Assembly (NCBI GenBank): GCA_964019135.1
Contig: OZ025265.1
Location: 22,233,143-22,297,142, forward strand
Source: Arenicola marina
Lineage: Eukaryota; Annelida; Polychaeta; Arenicolidae
Direction: 5' to 3'
DNA length: 64,000 nt
Shown: one piece after another, positions 24,101-38,600 of the stretch
Layout: each line of letters starts with the position of its first letter
How positions within the stretch are numbered: position 1 is the first letter of the stretch
Notes under the pieces: model-generated
The model's database searches: none
What the model was told of the DNA's origin: nothing
Seen by the model: only the letters and a program-made list of their open reading frames with translations
Program-made: the position numbers and the translations under genes

Positions 24101-27100
24101 ACCCCAACCATTTCTCTATATATACCGATGGCTCAAAAGACTCCCACAGGGTGGCCGCTGCAGCGGTGGCTGGTGAACACCAGTGCAGCAACCGCCTCCC
24201 AGACCAATGCTCTATATACACCGCGGACGCGGTGGCTCTAATGATGGCACTTGGATATGTAGAACAATCACTTCATGACAACTTTATCATATACTCAGAT
24301 TCATTATCTTGATTACAAGCCATAAAATATCGGAAATATGAAAATCCCTTAATACAAGTTATACTTATAAAATGTCATGATTTAATATGCAATGGAAAGG
24401 CGGTAGTGTTCTGCTGGATCCCTAGCCATATAGGCATAGAGGGCAACAGTCTAGCAGACGCTGCCGCCAAAGAAGCTCTAAATGACGACGTCCTTCCAGT
24501 CCAGTTTCCATACTCGGACTTGAAGCCGTACATCCAAAACGAAATTACTAGACATTGGCAGTCGTCCTGGGACGAGCAATCCTCCAACAAATTGCAACGG
24601 CTTCAGCCTACTGTGGGTACCAAACGGCCAAGAATCCGCGGTAGGCGGAGGGACGTTGTCATTCAGAGACTCCGAATTGGACATACGCACCTTACCCATT
24701 GCTATCTCCTCAAAGGAGAACCACCTCCCGAATGTGTGCCCTGTCAGGAACCCCTGACTGTGGAGCACATTCTGTTGAGGTGTGTTGACTTTCAACAAAC
24801 AAGGGATCAATATTACAGAGTAGAAACTATGAAAGAACTATTTAATAATATACCACAGCAACAGATTTTAGATTATTTATCTGCAATAAATCTAGTCAAA
24901 TGCATATGATATCTAGTCAACGTTTACAGCCAAACAGTGCGAACGATTTTAGATTATTTAACTACTAGTTAAATGCATATGATATATTCTACGTTTACTG
25001 CCAAACAGTGCATTTTGCTGTAATTATTAATCTAAAAATCTTGGTTTTAAAAACCAACTCATGGTTTTATATTCTGACAATTTTTGACTTTACCGTTTCG
25101 CCATTCATCACTTTCATGGTTTTATGACAATCTACTCAATCATTTTACTTGATATCTTCAGGGTTTTATTAAACTATTAATCGATTTCACAAAGACTGCA
25201 TTCATGGTTTTATTCATATCACGTGTATTGATTTTCAGGGTTTTAATATTGACTAATATTGACCAGTATGGCACGATATAGCCTTCCAGGCTGAAAGTGC
25301 CGTTAAGCCCCAATCAAATCAAATCAACCCCTGTTGCCCCGCCCCATCGCCCCACCTACCCTATTGCCCCGCCCTTTCGCCCCACCTCCCCTGTTGCCCC
25401 TCCCCATCGCCTCACCTCACCTATTGCCCCGCCCTTTCGCTTCACCTCCCCTGTTGCCCCGCCCCATCGCCCCACCTACCCTATTGCCCCGCCCCATCGC
25501 CTCACCTCCCCTATTGCCCCACCCCACCGTCCCACCTCCCCTGTTGCCCCTCCCCATCGCCTCACCTCCCCTATTGCCCCACCCCACCGTCCCACCTCCC
25601 CTGTTGCCCCTCCCCATCGCCTCACCTCCCCTATTGCCCCGCCCCATCGCCCCACCTTCCCTATTGCCCCGCCCCATCGCCCCACCTCCCCTATTGCCCC
25701 GCTCCATCGCCCCACCTCCCCAAATTCCCCGCTCCATCGCCCCACCTCCCCTATTGCCCCACCCCACCGTCCCACCTCCCCTGTTGCCCCTCCCCATCGC
25801 TTCACCTCCCCAATTGCCCCACCCCACCGTCCCACCTCCCCTGTTGCCCCTCCCCATCGCCTCACCTCCCCTGTTGCCCTTCCCCATCGCTTCACCTCCC
25901 CAATTGCCCCACCCCACCGTCCCACCTCCCCTGTTGCCCCGCCCCATCGCCCCACCTTCCCTATTGCCCCACCCCACCGTCCCACCTCCCCTATTGCCCC
26001 ACCCAACCGTCCCACCTCCCCTATTGCCCCGCCCCATCGCCCCACCTTCCCTATTGCCCCGCTCCATCGCCCCACCTCCCCTATTGCCCCGCTCCATCGC
26101 CCCACCTTACCTATTGCCCCGCCTCACCTCCCTTACTGCCCGGTCACCTCGCGCCACACACCCCTACCCTCCCCCTCCCCCCTTCCTCCCGCTATCCCTC
26201 CCTCCCCTCATCTTCCCTCTGTCTCCCGTCCCCTCCGCTTCTTTTTCCACACCCAACCCTACCTCCCTCCTCCCCCTGCCTCACCCGTCCCTTCCCCCTC
26301 CCTCACCCGTCCCTTCCCCCTCCCTCCCTACCCCTATCCCCTCCCTCCCTCCCTTCACCCCTCTCTCCCCTCAACCTGCCTCTGTTCCCCGTCCCCTCCC
26401 CTCCCCTTCCCACACCAACCTCTAACACCCTTCTTCTCCTCCCTCACCCGTCCCTGCCCCCCTCCCCTCACCCTCCCTCCATCTCCCGCCCCCTCCCCTT
26501 CCCACACCCACCCGTGGACGCCCCCACCCCCACCCCTTTCGATCGTGCATTAGGTCTACCATTAATTACCGTGTGATAAAACTCAGCTAGTAATACCTTA
26601 GCCCAAAGTTTTGTGAGTGTTCCTCCGAATTGAACCCGTGTTAAGGAGCGGGCGGGACCGAGGCTGTCAGCTTTAATCCCGGACATCAGCTGTAAGTCCC
26701 TCACCGAAGTCACATTCCCCTTATCAAGTTTCATATCTTAGGATTCGATACCTCTACCAAAGGATTTGATTTTTGTTGGAAATGATTAATTAGTAAAAGG
26801 GATGACGAGTAGTAATTAGCTCGCGTCTTATTTTCTGGATACAACCCTGGATGATTTGTGACGTCTACGATACGGGACGTGATCATCACGTTGATCACAA
26901 TGGGGCCGCCCCGATAGCTCATTGGGTTAGAGCGCTCTTAGTTGCATTGAGTGCTCTGGCCACCTGAGAGCCTCACGGCGCGTGGATCGATGGTTCGAGC
27001 CCCGCTGTTGCCATGTCTGTGTGGTCGCAGGATAAACATCCCATGTCTTTCTTTGCAAAGAGTAGGGGGTTATCCCCGGGGACTTCGCTCAGCTCTTATC

Positions 27101-30100
27101 TTGTTTCTCCCATTGACGCGATATGATCAGAATGAATTAAAGCCTTCTGAATGTACAACCAGCTAACCCACTTATCAGAATGCCCGGACATTCTGAGTCA
27201 AAGAAAAACAGGGATCATGATATGAAGATCCATGTCGTCAGTACTATGATGCACTTTCACTTGACTCAGTCTTATCCAGGAGACGGTTGCCAGAGAGAGA
27301 GAGAGAGAAAGCCCGGTGTTTAAGAATGGGGGCCTGTTTCACAAATCTAATTTAATTATCTCAATGTTCTCGTCGGTGCAGTGTCAGCAGTGAGTTCACG
27401 AACGTGGCATTAAACATCCATCCATTGATCCGTTAATTTTAATATGGATAGGTGCGACCTAAAAAATGCGCGCGTATATTTATTAATTCAGATATTCACT
27501 GGCACGATATCACTTCGGCTTGCCATAACGCATATCTTTGTTTTCGGGATGAAGTATACCGTGCACGTGCTTGTGACAAATCGTTCGGTTGCTTAGAACT
27601 CCCATTGTGACGTCATGTTTATAACATTTTGACGTCACAACTACTCAATATGCTCTGCTTGGAGCTTGGCAACCGACATTTAGCGCATCGCTTATAAATT
27701 AACTTTAATTTTAAATATACATCCATTGTTAACATTGAATAATTTATTCGTAAATTTTGTGTGGGGCAGCTGATTTAATTATTAAAGACATGACATAATA
27801 TGCTTCGACCTCTCTTTGCTTGAACATATTTATGTACAGCCGATATTTACTCCGAAAACGTTTCATTGGGGACTGTTACGCGAAATGAAAGTCCTAAGCC
27901 TATGCTTGAAATGGACTTTGAATATGCATGCATGTTACCTTAAGAGCTCGCTTGCGCTCGCTATAAATAATAACAAAACAGTAACATGATACTAGTAATA
28001 GAGATACAAATACTAATAATACAGATTCAGGGTACTAATGATACAGATACAGGGTACTAATAAAACAGACCCAGGGTACTAATAACACAGATACAGGGTA
28101 TTAATGATACAGATACATGTACTGATAATACAGATACAGAGTACTAATAATACAGATACAGGGTACTAATAATACAGACCCAGGGTACTAATAATACAGA
28201 TACAGAGTACTTATAATACCGATACAGGGTACTAATAATACAGATACAGAGTACTAATAATACAGATACAGGGTACTAATAATACAGATGCAGGGTACTA
28301 ATAATACAGATACAGGGTACTAATAATACAGATGCAGGGTACCAATAAAACAAATAGTAGGTACTGATAATAGAGATACAGGGTACTAATAATAGAGATA
28401 CAGAGTACTAATAATACAGATACAGGGTACTAATAATAGAGATACAGGTACTAATAATACAGATGCAGGGTACTAATAATACAGATACAGGGTACTAATA
28501 AAACAGATACAGGGTACTAATAACACAGATACAGGGTATTAATGATACAGATACATGTACTGATAATACAGATACAGAGTACTAATAATACAGATACAGA
28601 GTACTAATAATACAGATACAGAGTACTAATAATACAGATACAGAGTACTAATAATACAGACCCAGGGTACTAATAATACAGACCCAGGGTACTAATAATA
28701 CAGATACAGAGTACTAATAATACAGATACAGGGTACTAATAATACAGATACAGGGTACTAATAATACAGATGCAGGGTACCAATAAAACAAATACTAGGT
28801 ACTGATAATAGAGATACAGGGTACTAATAATACAGATACAGAGTACTAATAATACAGATACAGGGTACTAATAATACAGATACAGGGTACTAATGATACA
28901 GATACAGAGTACTAATAATACAGATACAGGGTACTAATAATACAGATACAGGGTACTAATAATGCAGATACATGTACTAATAATACAGATACAGGGTACT
29001 AATGATACAGATACAGAGTACTAATAATACAGATACAGGGTACTAATAATACAGATACAGGGTACTAATGATACAGATACAGAGTACTAATAATACAGAT
29101 ATGGGGTACTAATAATGCAGATACAGGGTACTAATAATACAGACACAGGGTACTAATAAAACAAATACTAGGTACTGATAATACAGATACAGGGTGCTAA
29201 TAATAGAGATACAGGTACTAATGATACAGATACAGAGTACAAATAATACAGATACAGAGTACTAATAATGCAGATACATGTACTAATAATGCAGATACAT
29301 GTACTAATAATACAGATACAGAGTACTAATAATACAGATACAGGGTACTAATAATACAGATATGGGGTACTAATAAGGCAGATACAGGGTACTAATAATA
29401 CAGACACAGGGTACTAATAAAACAAATACTATGTACTGATAATACAGATACAGGGTGCTAATAATAGAGATACAGGTACTAATGATACAGATACAGGGTA
29501 CTAATAATACAGATACAGGTAGTAATAATACAGATACAGGGTACTAATAACACAGATACAGGGTACTAATAATGCGGATACGGGCTAGTAATAATACAGA
29601 CAGGGTACTAATAATACAGATACAGAGTACTTATAATACAGATACAGGGTACTAATAATGCAGATACAGGGTACTAATAATACAGATACAGGGTACTAAT
29701 AATGCGGATACGGGGTAGTAATAATACAGACAGGGTACTAATAATACAGATACAGAGTACTTATAATACAGATACAGGGTACTAATAATGCAGATACGGG
29801 GTACTAATAATACAGATACAGGGTACTAATAATACAGATACAGGGTACTAATAATACAGACCCAGGGTACTAATAATACAGATATGGGGTACTAATAATG
29901 CAGATACAGGGTACTAATAATACAGATACAGGGTACTAATAATACAGACCCAGGGTACTAATAATACAGATATGGGGTACTAATAATGCAGATACAGGGT
30001 ACTAATAATACAGACCCAGGGTACTAATAATACAGATATGGGGTACTAATAATACAGATACAGAGTACTTATAATACAGATACAGGGTACTAATAATGCA

Positions 30101-32632
30101 GATACGGGGTACTAATAATGCAGATACAGGGTACTAATAATGCGGATACGGGGTAGTAATAATACAGACAGGGTACTAATGATACAGATACAGAGTACTT
30201 ATAATACAGATACAGGGTACTAATAATGCAGATACGGGGTACTAATAATGCAGATACAGGGTACTAATAATACAGATACAGGGTACTAATAATACAGATA
30301 TGGGGTACTAATAATGCAGATACAGGGTACTAATAATACAGGTACAGGGTCCTCATAATGAAAATGAAGCATATTTACCGGTATAGAGTCTATGCGTTCG
30401 GTTCGTAATCGGCTCTCTTTTCTTAATACGAGCCTTTAATAGTACTATGACTACTCAACACAACGCGTTTCGTGAGAATACAAAGTAAAGACGATCTGAT
30501 TGAATTACTATATATGTTATTGCTTTTGTTACAGAGGAGTGGCGGCAGCGAAGCATGCCTCCTTGGAATCTATAACCTGGTGAGTTAGTTTTCTCTATAA
30601 TTGTGCATTGGTTTTCAGTTTGTATTACGATTGGGTGGGTGAGTATGGGTGGGGGGGGGGCTCTTTTTATATAATTAGATGTCTACCCTAATATTTCAAT
30701 ATCACTTTTTTGTCGGTTTTATACTTTCACATTTTTTGTGCTATGATGTGGCATTGCATTGAAGCAATACATCGGATGGTATAATGCCATTTAATCAGCT
30801 GTTATTGTGTTGTATTTGGATGTATTTACATCCAAATACATTGTATGCAACTAAACCCCTTGTTAAATTGTGTTATCTCTGCATATCTAATTGATGGGTG
30901 ATGCTGTCGCCATGGATACCACCGTCGCCATTAGTGACATTGTCTTCCCTGGTTACCTGATTTTATTTAATTTATGATTTACTTTATTGCGTCATTCGTA
31001 GGTCAAACCATATTCCGCAATGTCTCGCCTAATTTGATATGTCGCCCGCTGTTAAAGAACAGTGATTTTATATTATATCGGTAGATTGATATCACGCAAT
31101 TCACATTAAGCTTATTCATAACTGTGATCACCACACGGAAATGAGATCCTTGTAGGAGTAAAATCCCGTTCAGGTGTTTTTTTTCGGTAATAATATTATT
31201 AATTATTATATAGTTATTAGTTGATTACTAGACGAGTGAATGCAATTCTCTCTGCGGACAGTTTCGAAAAAATGTCGCACACGGGATATTGAAGATTGAA
31301 GCCAGATTGGGGGTGGTGGGGCAGAAGAAATACAAGTCTGGCAGATTGAAATTTGAAAAAATTGAAATATCTGACAGAGGTCCCGCCTACTAGGACACCG
31401 ATCTATTGACGCTGCTTCAGGTTTGCCTCTAGATTAATTTGAGCAAAAACTAGATTATTCAAGTTGATTCCATTTCGAAGTGATCAGGCCTGATTAGTCC
31501 AAGCATACCAATCTATCGGCAGAGATTGTGAAACCACTATGACAAATCTAACTTTGGTTTGTCTCAACGATCAACATATGATATTTATTTAATGATGGCG
31601 TCTCTTTCTCCGAGGGGTTGATGTCGTGTTTTCCGTAGTACTAGACCCACCGTCAATTCTTGTACGTTAATGGCAACTGCTTGGTTGGTTGGTGTCAATC
31701 GGAGACGGAAGGGAGAGTGGAGCTATGTCCTCGGGGGTAACCCGCTACTCTTTACGAAGAAAGACATGGTATCTTTATCCTGCGACCACACAGACATGGC
31801 CACAGCGGGGCTTGAACCACCGATCCACGTGCCGTTAGGCTCTCAGGTGACCAGAGCACTCAATGCGAGCGCTCTAACCCACTGAGCCGGCGGTAATGGT
31901 NNNNNNNNNNNNNNNNNNNNNNNNNNNNNNNNNNNNNNNNNNNNNNNNNNNNNNNNNNNNNNNNNNNNNNNNNNNNNNNNNNNNNNNNNNNNNNNNNNNN
32001 NNNNNNNNNNNNNNNNNNNNNNNNNNNNNNNNNNNNNNNNNNNNNNNNNNNNNNNNNNNNNNNNNNNNNNNNNNNNNNNNNNNNNNNNNNNNNNNNNNNN
32101 CTGGCTTTAGGTTGGCTTCATTACAAACTGCTGGCTTCAGAAGCTCTATCATTGCAGGAAACTGCTGGCTTTTGAAACGTAATAATTACAGAAGCATGCA
32201 GCTTCATTACGACAGAACGATGCTGGCTTTAGAAGCTCTATCGTGACAAGCTTTAGAAGCTCTATCGTCACAGGCTTTAGAAGCTCTATCGTGACAGGCT
32301 TTAGAAGCTCTATCGTGACAGGCTTAGAAGCTCTATCGTGACAGGCTTTAAAAGCTTAATTTTTTACAGTGTGTCTTAGAATCTTTTTCATTACGGATCG
32401 TGCTGGCTTCAGAACTCTGCTGGTTTCATGCCGTGGCTGATCTCCCCAGCTCACCTGTCACACAGACCAGCGCCCAGGACCTTCACGCTATGTGGTATCC
32501 GGTCGTTAAAGTCCCCCGTTGGAGATGTAATTTTCGATGTGAGTCAATAAATTATCACAAATGAAAAGCATTTTCCGCCAAGCGCAGCTGTCACTCGTCT
32601 CATTGATGACAGTCATATGGATCTCCATCTAC

Positions 32633-32670
<38 letters not shown>

Positions 32671-35600
32671 GAAGGGAGAGAGAGACAGAGAGAGAGAGAC
32701 AGATAGACACAGATGGTGACTGGGTGCTCAAATGGCTGTTATCCGCCTGAAGCATGTCCCCGATGGCCGTTACGACAATGCTGCGGCCGGTAACACGTTG
32801 TAATTTGATGCTGGTCATTGGCTTCCCGGTCTATTTGTCACGATAAATACCCGTCTTTTTTGGATCGATACGGGGTAAAGTAGGCACGGGTCACCCCCCC
32901 ACCCCCTGCCCTGAAACAGATGCTCGGCTCGTCCTCGGGTTCAATTCCGTCATGCACACGGACGTTGGTGGCTGGAGGAGAGGAAGCGAGGGTAGGGGGG
33001 GGGGGGGGGGCGATGCACCAAGCATTATGCCGGTGTGCGTGCGTGAGACCCCCATTTACGATCATGTTGCCTACGTATGCGGCTGAGGATTTTATTTCAA
33101 TGCACTTGTCCCTGTTTCTTATTTTTGTTTACTAATTATGTAGAGCTGTTTTTCCTCCCTTGTAATAGCGACCGGTGGTGGCTATCAGCGGTTGCCACTC
33201 ATGCTCGTTAACCGCTTGCCCCCCCCCCCCCCACCGTCCCTCCCTCCACCTCCCCTATGCGCCCCCCGTCCGTCCCTCCACCTCCCTTATGCCCCCCACG
33301 CTCCTCCCTCCACCTCCCCTATGCGCCCCCCGTCCGTCCCTCCACCTGCCTTATGCCCCCACGCTCCTCCCTCCTCCTTCCTTATGCCCCCCCCCCACGT
33401 TCCTCCCTCCACCCCCCATTTGCCCCCATCCCCCTGTCAGTCCCTCCCTCCACATCCCCTATGCCCTCCCCCCCCCCTCCCCTGTTGCCCGGCGCTTGCC
33501 GCTCCGTACGTAAATTCATCTGATCTATCATTGTTAACCATTCGTGGTCTGAAAAATCTCCAACCGTTCTGTTTTTTCTGGGCTGTTTTTTTTTTTTTTT
33601 TTTTTTTGAGGGTGAATCGCCTTTATATGTTGAGTTACTCCTGTGACATCATGCGTCGTCTTTCTACCGCTGCTGCTGCTGTTTTCCCATAAATAAGCGC
33701 CCCATTGTCTTCTTTCTTCTTGTTTTGGCTTGGTCTTTATTTTGCCTCCAGCGTCCTCCTCTGTGCCATGCTGTTGAAATTTAAATGCCGTGTTGTAAAG
33801 AAGTTCAAAGAACCCGTCTCCGTTTATGTTTCTCGTGGCCACGTGGCCCGCTGCCCCCCCCCCCCCCCCCCTCGCTGTTCCCCGCTGTCCCCCCGCTGTC
33901 CTCCGGCCGCTCCCCCGCGGTCCCCGCTGTCCCCGCTGTCCCCTCGCATGGCGTGCTGTAGCAGACGCTCTGCTCTAACAGATAGCGACTTCCGTCCTAC
34001 AGATGGTGGGGATATGTAGGTGTGGATCCCGGGGGAACAAGCCACGACCAACGGAAAGAACAATTACAGATGGCGGGCGCAAAACTATAGCGGTTATCGA
34101 AAGGGTAGCGGAAGGCGAACCAATGGGGCGGGTGGGGTTAAGGTATGTCTAAAACTAGGGCAATCACCGCAAGGGTAAGAGGGAGAAAGGGAGGGGGGGA
34201 GGGGTATCTAAGACTAGAGTAAGCTAAGGGGAAATGGGGAGGCGGAGAATGACGGAAGGTCTAAAACTAGGACAGTTACCGAAATAATAACCTGAAAGGA
34301 TGGCAGACGCAGAGAGAGAATGGATATATTTATAATGCTGGCGGGAGATAGTAGAGGAGGAATGGTAAGACGTGTGGAGATGGCACGTGGATATAGGCAA
34401 AACAGAGCCGCAGCAGGCTTAGTCGTAGAAGTAGCGGTTGGACATTCAGTGACACGCACACAGCAATACTAATACCAAGACGCTATATAGTCCAAACTGC
34501 GCAGATGACTAAGGATGACTGAGCACTATTTAGTAAGAGACTAGAGACTTCAAAGATAGAAGGGCACAAGACAACGACCAAGATTGGGAGACACAGACAT
34601 GCAAGATGGTCATGGTAAACAGAGTGGGGTGGGGGACACAACACACACACAAACAGAAAAAAAACAACGAAACGTACGAAACTGCTAAGCTGCTGCCGGG
34701 GCTAGCTCTGTATTCTCCAGACGGCCTCGGGCGGAAACAGACGCGACAGATGACCCGTGGCTAATCAAATGTCACCCCCCCCCCCCCCCCACCCCCCCAC
34801 CCCTGCCTCCCAAACGTCCATATCGCGGCGCTTGGGACTCAACATCACGCCTGAATTGTTTTATTAACAATTTTCGATTTCCTCCGCTTTTGCTTATCGC
34901 CAACTGTGGGATGGCTTGAAGGCCCGCGGACGTCAGCGGATGGTGCTGCCCTCCGCTATAAAACGGTGTCAACGGGAATTAAAATCCAAGTGGCATGGTT
35001 TGGGAAATCAATAAAATAGACTTCTATAGCGTTCGAACTCCAAGCCACGGGGGGCTGTTTTTTGTGTCTGTCTGTTTGTGATCCACTTGTCTAGGCGTTA
35101 GGCCGGTTGTCATTCAAGGGTCTCAGGTTAGCAGCTTCTCCCATGTGTCATATTACCCACAGATCCATGGACCCAATGAAGGACATGCACCTTATACCAC
35201 TACTATAAGGAACAAGATCTATACGGAACAAGGAAAAACACAACTAAACGCCATGGCGTGAAATTCAATCCTGAAACGCGGAAGCAAGCTCTTCCAAGCT
35301 GCAAGCTATTACCAATGCCCATGTCGCGTTGTAGAAGGGCTGTTGATATTACGTTTCGCTCATGTTTGTTCCACTTGTGTCTTTCCAGGAGGTCATTGAT
35401 AAAGATGACAAGCCCAAGGTCCAGACCTTGACGATCCCGACGCTGGCTGCGCCGTCTGTATACCACGAGGTAAGATCCAGCTTCCGGTCGGTCGGCCACG
35501 TGACCCAGCCGTTTTGTTTGCCAGCAGCGCCGTCTGGCGGGAGACTGGATGCCGCTGCTTTGTTGTCGCTTGTAGCGCCGCCTTGCGTGAGCCTCTTATG

Positions 35601-38600
35601 TCACGTCACGTGACCTTTGTGTGTTGTAACTAGCAGCGCCCTCTGTGAGAATCACGTGACCACGATGTGTGGTGACCAGCAGCGCCCTCTATGAAAGTCA
35701 AGGGACCTAGATATATTGCACCTATATATAGAGCAGCGCTCTTCGTACATGTAAAGACTCATCCTCTGTTGGACATAGCCGCACCTGTCGCACACCCTAA
35801 CGAGGTGGCCCACAATCGACTCAACGGTGCAGAAACAGCCAATCGCCCTGGACGGACGACCCTGCCAATGGCCCCGCCATTAAGGACATTAGCTGCGCTT
35901 TCATTTCCGCGTATTGGCTTGTGTTACGCGTTGGGGCCCTCTGTCTCCCTCTCCCCCTCCCCCCCCCTCTCCCTCTCCCTCTCCCCCTCCCTCACCCCCT
36001 CCCTCTCCCTCTCCCCCATGGCGGTTGTCATGCAGGCAATGAGGCTCGCGGTTTGATGCGAAGCCCCAGACAAAGGTACAGTAGGTCACAAAGGTGGGAT
36101 GGGGAGGAAACAATATAGCCCCCCAACCCACCCCTTCCCTCCTCCCCCAGTCCGGAGTTGGAAGTGCTGGGTGGGTTGGAAGTGCTTGAGAGAGGGGTGG
36201 CAAGTGGGGGGCGGGGGGGGGGGTGTATCGGGAAGACCAGGCGGATGGACGGTCCATAGGCGGAGAAATTAGAGGACGCTCTTGGGTAGCAAAGGAAATG
36301 AAAAAAAAGGAATATTGGAAATGAGACTCGAGACTGATAGTATAGGTCGAGGTACAGGGAGGGGGGGGGGAGGGGGTGGTTGACGGTCTGGAGGTGAAGG
36401 GGTGGGGATGGGTATGGGGGAGGGGGTGAGGGTGTAGGAGGATCTCGTGGTTGTAAATACAGACCCCGGTGTTGCTGAGTGAAGGGCAAAATTGTTCCTA
36501 GGGGTAAATAAAGGGGAATTCATGGCTACCGATCTCTGGTATATTGCTTGGATGAAACCGTGGGAAATTGCCCACCAATCGCCACCCTCTTCAATTACCC
36601 CCCTCCCCCTTACCTCCCCCGCCCCCAGCCATCCGCAACATCACCCCCCCCCCCCCTCCCACTCCCTCTCCTCTCTTCCCACAGACAGCCTCGGTCAATA
36701 CATGGCCTGGGGCTTCAGTACCGGCCCTGGCGGTGGGCAGAGGAACCACGCCCGCGGAGAATAAACTAGAGGGTTCCCCAATGAACTTTGGAGAAGGTCC
36801 AAGGAGGGTAACGGGCGGTGAGGGGGAGGGGGGAAAAGGGGAAAGGGGGCGGGGGAAGGGGGATGGATGAGGGTGGGATGGCGGTGAGGTTAAGGGAAGG
36901 AGGCCGGTGTTGATAACGGGGGTTGAGGGAGGGGTACTCATGTTGGGAATTTCTCCCCCGCAAAAAAACGTCCCCGTTCTGACACCAATTCTGATTGGTA
37001 TGCAATAAGTTTTTGCTACATCGCTGTTAAAAAGTAAAAAAAAAGGATTACAAAAATATGTTGTATGCTAGATTCCCACCTCCGTCAACCAATCATTTTC
37101 GCCTCATTGCATACTTCGAATATCTGACAGAATTACTAAATTTTCAGCTGAGTGAACCCCTGAACTATTGTTTTGTAAATAATGACCACCTCAGTACACA
37201 CTGACCGCTAACGGCAGGTGATTATCTTATTGCAATCTCGAGTACGAATCCCTACACGTTTCTTCAAATATCCGATAGGCGTCGCTGCCCTCGGTGCAGG
37301 AGGTGAATTGTGGGAGGCTTCTGTCGGTGGAAATGTTGAACTATTTTTTTTTTTACATTTTAGTAGATAAATCTAGCTGGTTGATCTGTTGATGGCTTGG
37401 CGAATGACAGATTTAATATGGGGATGATGACAAACTGCAGTGAGATAGCATGATTCATGGGACTGAATGACGGAATAAATGCCCCCCCCCCTTGCGTACA
37501 CGCTACACACACATAAATAACCACAATTCAATCCCCGCCTTCACTATGGGGTACTTGGCCTATCTTTCCAGGCCTGCCCCCTCACCTCGCCTACCCTACC
37601 ACCTTCACCCCCCTCTCCTCTCCTCACCTCACCTCGTCTACCACCTTCACCCCTTCTCCTCTCCTCACCTTACCTTGTCTACCACCTTCACCCCTTCTCC
37701 TCTCCTCACCTCACCTCGTCTACCACCTTCACCCCTTCTCCTCTCCTCACCTTACCTTGTCTACCACCTTCACCCCTTCTCCTCTCCTCACCTTACCTCA
37801 CCTCGTCTACCACCTTTACCCCCCTCTCCTCTCCTCACCTCACCTCGTCTACCACCTTCACCCCTTCTCCTCTCCTCACCTTACCTTGTCTACCACCTTC
37901 ACCCCTTCTCCTCTCCTCACCTTACCTTGTCTACCACCTTCACCCCTTCTCCTCTCCTCACCTCACCTCGTCTACCACCTTCACCCCTTCTCCTCTCCTC
38001 ACCTTACCTTGTCTACCACCTTCACCCCTTCTCCTCGCCTACACCCTTTACCCCCTCTCCTCACCTCACCTCCCTTTCAGCCTTCACCCCTTGCCGCCAG
38101 CAGTCACCCCATCACCCCCCTTGCCGCCAGCCTTCACCTTCTCACCCCCTCACCCCCTTGCCGCCAGCCATCACCCCCTGTCACCACGTGCTCGTCGCTA
38201 GCCGTGCTGGCTTGACGCTATCATCCCCCGACATTTCCATGGGTCTTGACGAGGCCCGAGTCAGAGCAGTCCAGGCAGTCACGATAAGCGATAAGACGGA
38301 CTGGCAAGATGGCCGACCAACCGGCGGGAGAAACTCTGCCCCGCCCCCATCAGCCACCCTCCCTAGTCGTGGGAAGAGAGAGTGTTCGGTGGGAGGGCGG
38401 TGCGGGAAGGGTGGGTGGGTGGGCACAATCGCCGCCGGCCTTTACACCATGGTATCCGCAAAGAACATCTGCGCATGCGCAAAACGCTGCGCAATCTTCC
38501 CCGGTAGGTGACAGCGACAGCAGATGTAGATATCGGGTCGTCTTCCTCGTCCACCCACTCATAGTTTGAGGGCCTCCCCGATAGCTCAGTGGGTTAGAGC

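Noticed and set aside
19560-24312. Open frames of 960-1567 codons running through the C-rich satellite, one fused to the RT
   Set aside because: The 30-bp unit is a multiple of three without stop codons, so all three + frames are open; the fusion is only the LINE frame read back into the satellite.
25297-26553. Pro-rich open frames in the right satellite block
   Set aside because: Repeat artefact as above; the end is irregular CT-rich sequence.
27985-30360. CRISPR-like array
   Set aside because: Units are contiguous without unique spacers, in an intron of an animal gene; it is a minisatellite.
37492-38511. 339-codon open frame
   Set aside because: Driven by the 41-bp CT-rich minisatellite; no splice or homology support.
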